From an uncultured Succinatimonas sp. (lineage in GTDB: Bacteria > Pseudomonadota > Gammaproteobacteria > Enterobacterales > Succinivibrionaceae): 6,928 bases of DNA. Numbering within the stretch: the first letter of the stretch is position 1; each line of letters starts with the position of its first letter. The stretch spans positions 1 through 6,928 of the forward strand of contig CALBLB010000189.1 of assembly GCA_937896115.1 (NCBI GenBank), in the 5' to 3' direction. The position numbers and the translations under genes were made by a program. Below, piece after piece: positions 6,381 to 6,928 of the stretch. The notes under the pieces are model-generated. The model saw only the letters and a program-made list of their open reading frames with translations, was not told where the DNA came from and searched no databases.

Positions 6381-6928
6381 ATGAAAGCATGCAAGTTGTT
6401 TGCCGCCGCAACTTTGTTTTTAAGCACGACCTGTGCGAATGTCATGGCAGAGGAAATTTCCTTTGCAACCGAACCTACTTTTCCTCCGTTTGAATTTATG
6501 CAGGATGGCAAAATCGTGGGATTTGAGATCGATCTCATCAATGCTATCGGTAAAGTTCAGGGATTTACTCCTAAGATAGATCCCATGCCTTTTGATGCCA
6601 TCCTTCCAGCGGTGATGGGCGGTCTTCAGGAAGCTGCTATATCAGGCATTTCCAAAAATCCTGAGCGCGAGAAAAAAGTCCTGTTTTCAGACGGTATTGC
6701 CGTTGCCGGACAGGGGATCATGATCCACAAGGATTTGGAAGGTAAGATCCACCATATGGAGGATTTAAAAGATCGTAAAGTCTGCGTGCAACTTGGATCT
6801 GTAGGAGCTGAGATAGTTAAGGGAATACCCGGAGCATCGATGGTAACCTTTAATACCATGCCCGAAGCTTATATGGAGCTTAAGAAGAAAGGGTGTGATG
6901 CTGCTGTTACAGGTACTCCCGTTCATCA
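6381..6928 (+). CDS. Polar amino acid ABC transporter, periplasmic substrate-binding protein (SBP_bac_3), truncated by window end
   Basis: The gene runs off the window after 182 codons; the family is usually about 245-280 residues. Residues 1-23 are a Sec signal peptide (MKACK start, hydrophobic core, VMA before EE), so the protein is periplasmic. Cys18 is not in a good lipobox (STTC). The mature start shows the family pattern FATEPTFPPFEF, then the signature GFEIDLINAI at 47-56, FDAILPAVMGG at 71-81, and SGISKNPERE with Arg96, the residue that in this family binds the substrate carboxylate. LKDRKVCVQLGSVGAE (129-144) opens the second lobe. The family captures amino acids such as glutamine, arginine, histidine or cystine for an importer made of a permease and an ATPase, expected downstream. 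The specificity cannot be read from this part. ATG 6381 is chosen because it gives the complete signal peptide; no Shine-Dalgarno lies at normal distance. Confidence 0.9.
   Translation, partial: MKACKLFAAATLFLSTTCANVMAEEISFATEPTFPPFEFMQDGKIVGFEIDLINAIGKVQGFTPKIDPMPFDAILPAVMGGLQEAAISGISKNPEREKKVLFSDGIAVAGQGIMIHKDLEGKIHHMEDLKDRKVCVQLGSVGAEIVKGIPGASMVTFNTMPEAYMELKKKGCDAAVTGTPVH

Noticed and set aside
6420..6440. Lipoprotein signal at Cys18 of the binding protein
   Set aside because: The residues before the cysteine (STT) do not fit the lipobox, whereas VMA followed by EE is a good signal peptidase I site.

Overview
The window looks like a chromosomal stretch of a gammaproteobacterium with moderate GC (judged by eye). 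It carries a TamA/TamB pair, an Hpt close to the E. coli type, and a YcbZ/LonH-type Lon homologue that I can align from memory to E. coli YcbZ over most of its protease half. Moderate AT content and a cysteine-rich cytoplasmic protein would fit an anaerobic lineage such as Succinivibrionaceae, but that placement is a guess.

Layout, all on the + strand. Positions 1-145 are the last codons of tamA (outer-membrane Omp85 barrel). After a 2-nt gap comes tamB (148-4101), the inner-membrane-anchored, periplasm-spanning partner of TamA. After 25 nt comes hpt (4127-4666), a purine-salvage phosphoribosyltransferase. A Lon-like serine-lysine peptidase (best start 4659, end 6206) begins inside the hpt stop region. 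The tight spacing suggests a single transcription unit of tamA-tamB-hpt-lonH. A 14-bp stem-loop at 6221-6255 probably ends it.

The 174-nt intergenic region (6207-6380) is the least ordinary part. It holds the terminator, a possible promoter, a perfect 6-bp dyad whose loop contains a strong Shine-Dalgarno-like GAGGA, a possible 15-codon leader ORF, and a compact hairpin. It leads into a truncated gene (6381-6928) for a periplasmic amino-acid-binding protein (SBP_bac_3 family) of an ABC importer. That gene has no Shine-Dalgarno at normal distance, so the leader ORF or the hairpin may set its translation.

Functionally, TamA and TamB form one envelope machine (outer-membrane protein assembly and lipid transport). 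Hpt and the Lon homologue have no obvious shared pathway with it. I did not find a mobile element, CRISPR array, RNA gene or a clear new multi-gene system. The points most worth checking are the leader region and the ATPase-degenerate Lon homologue.
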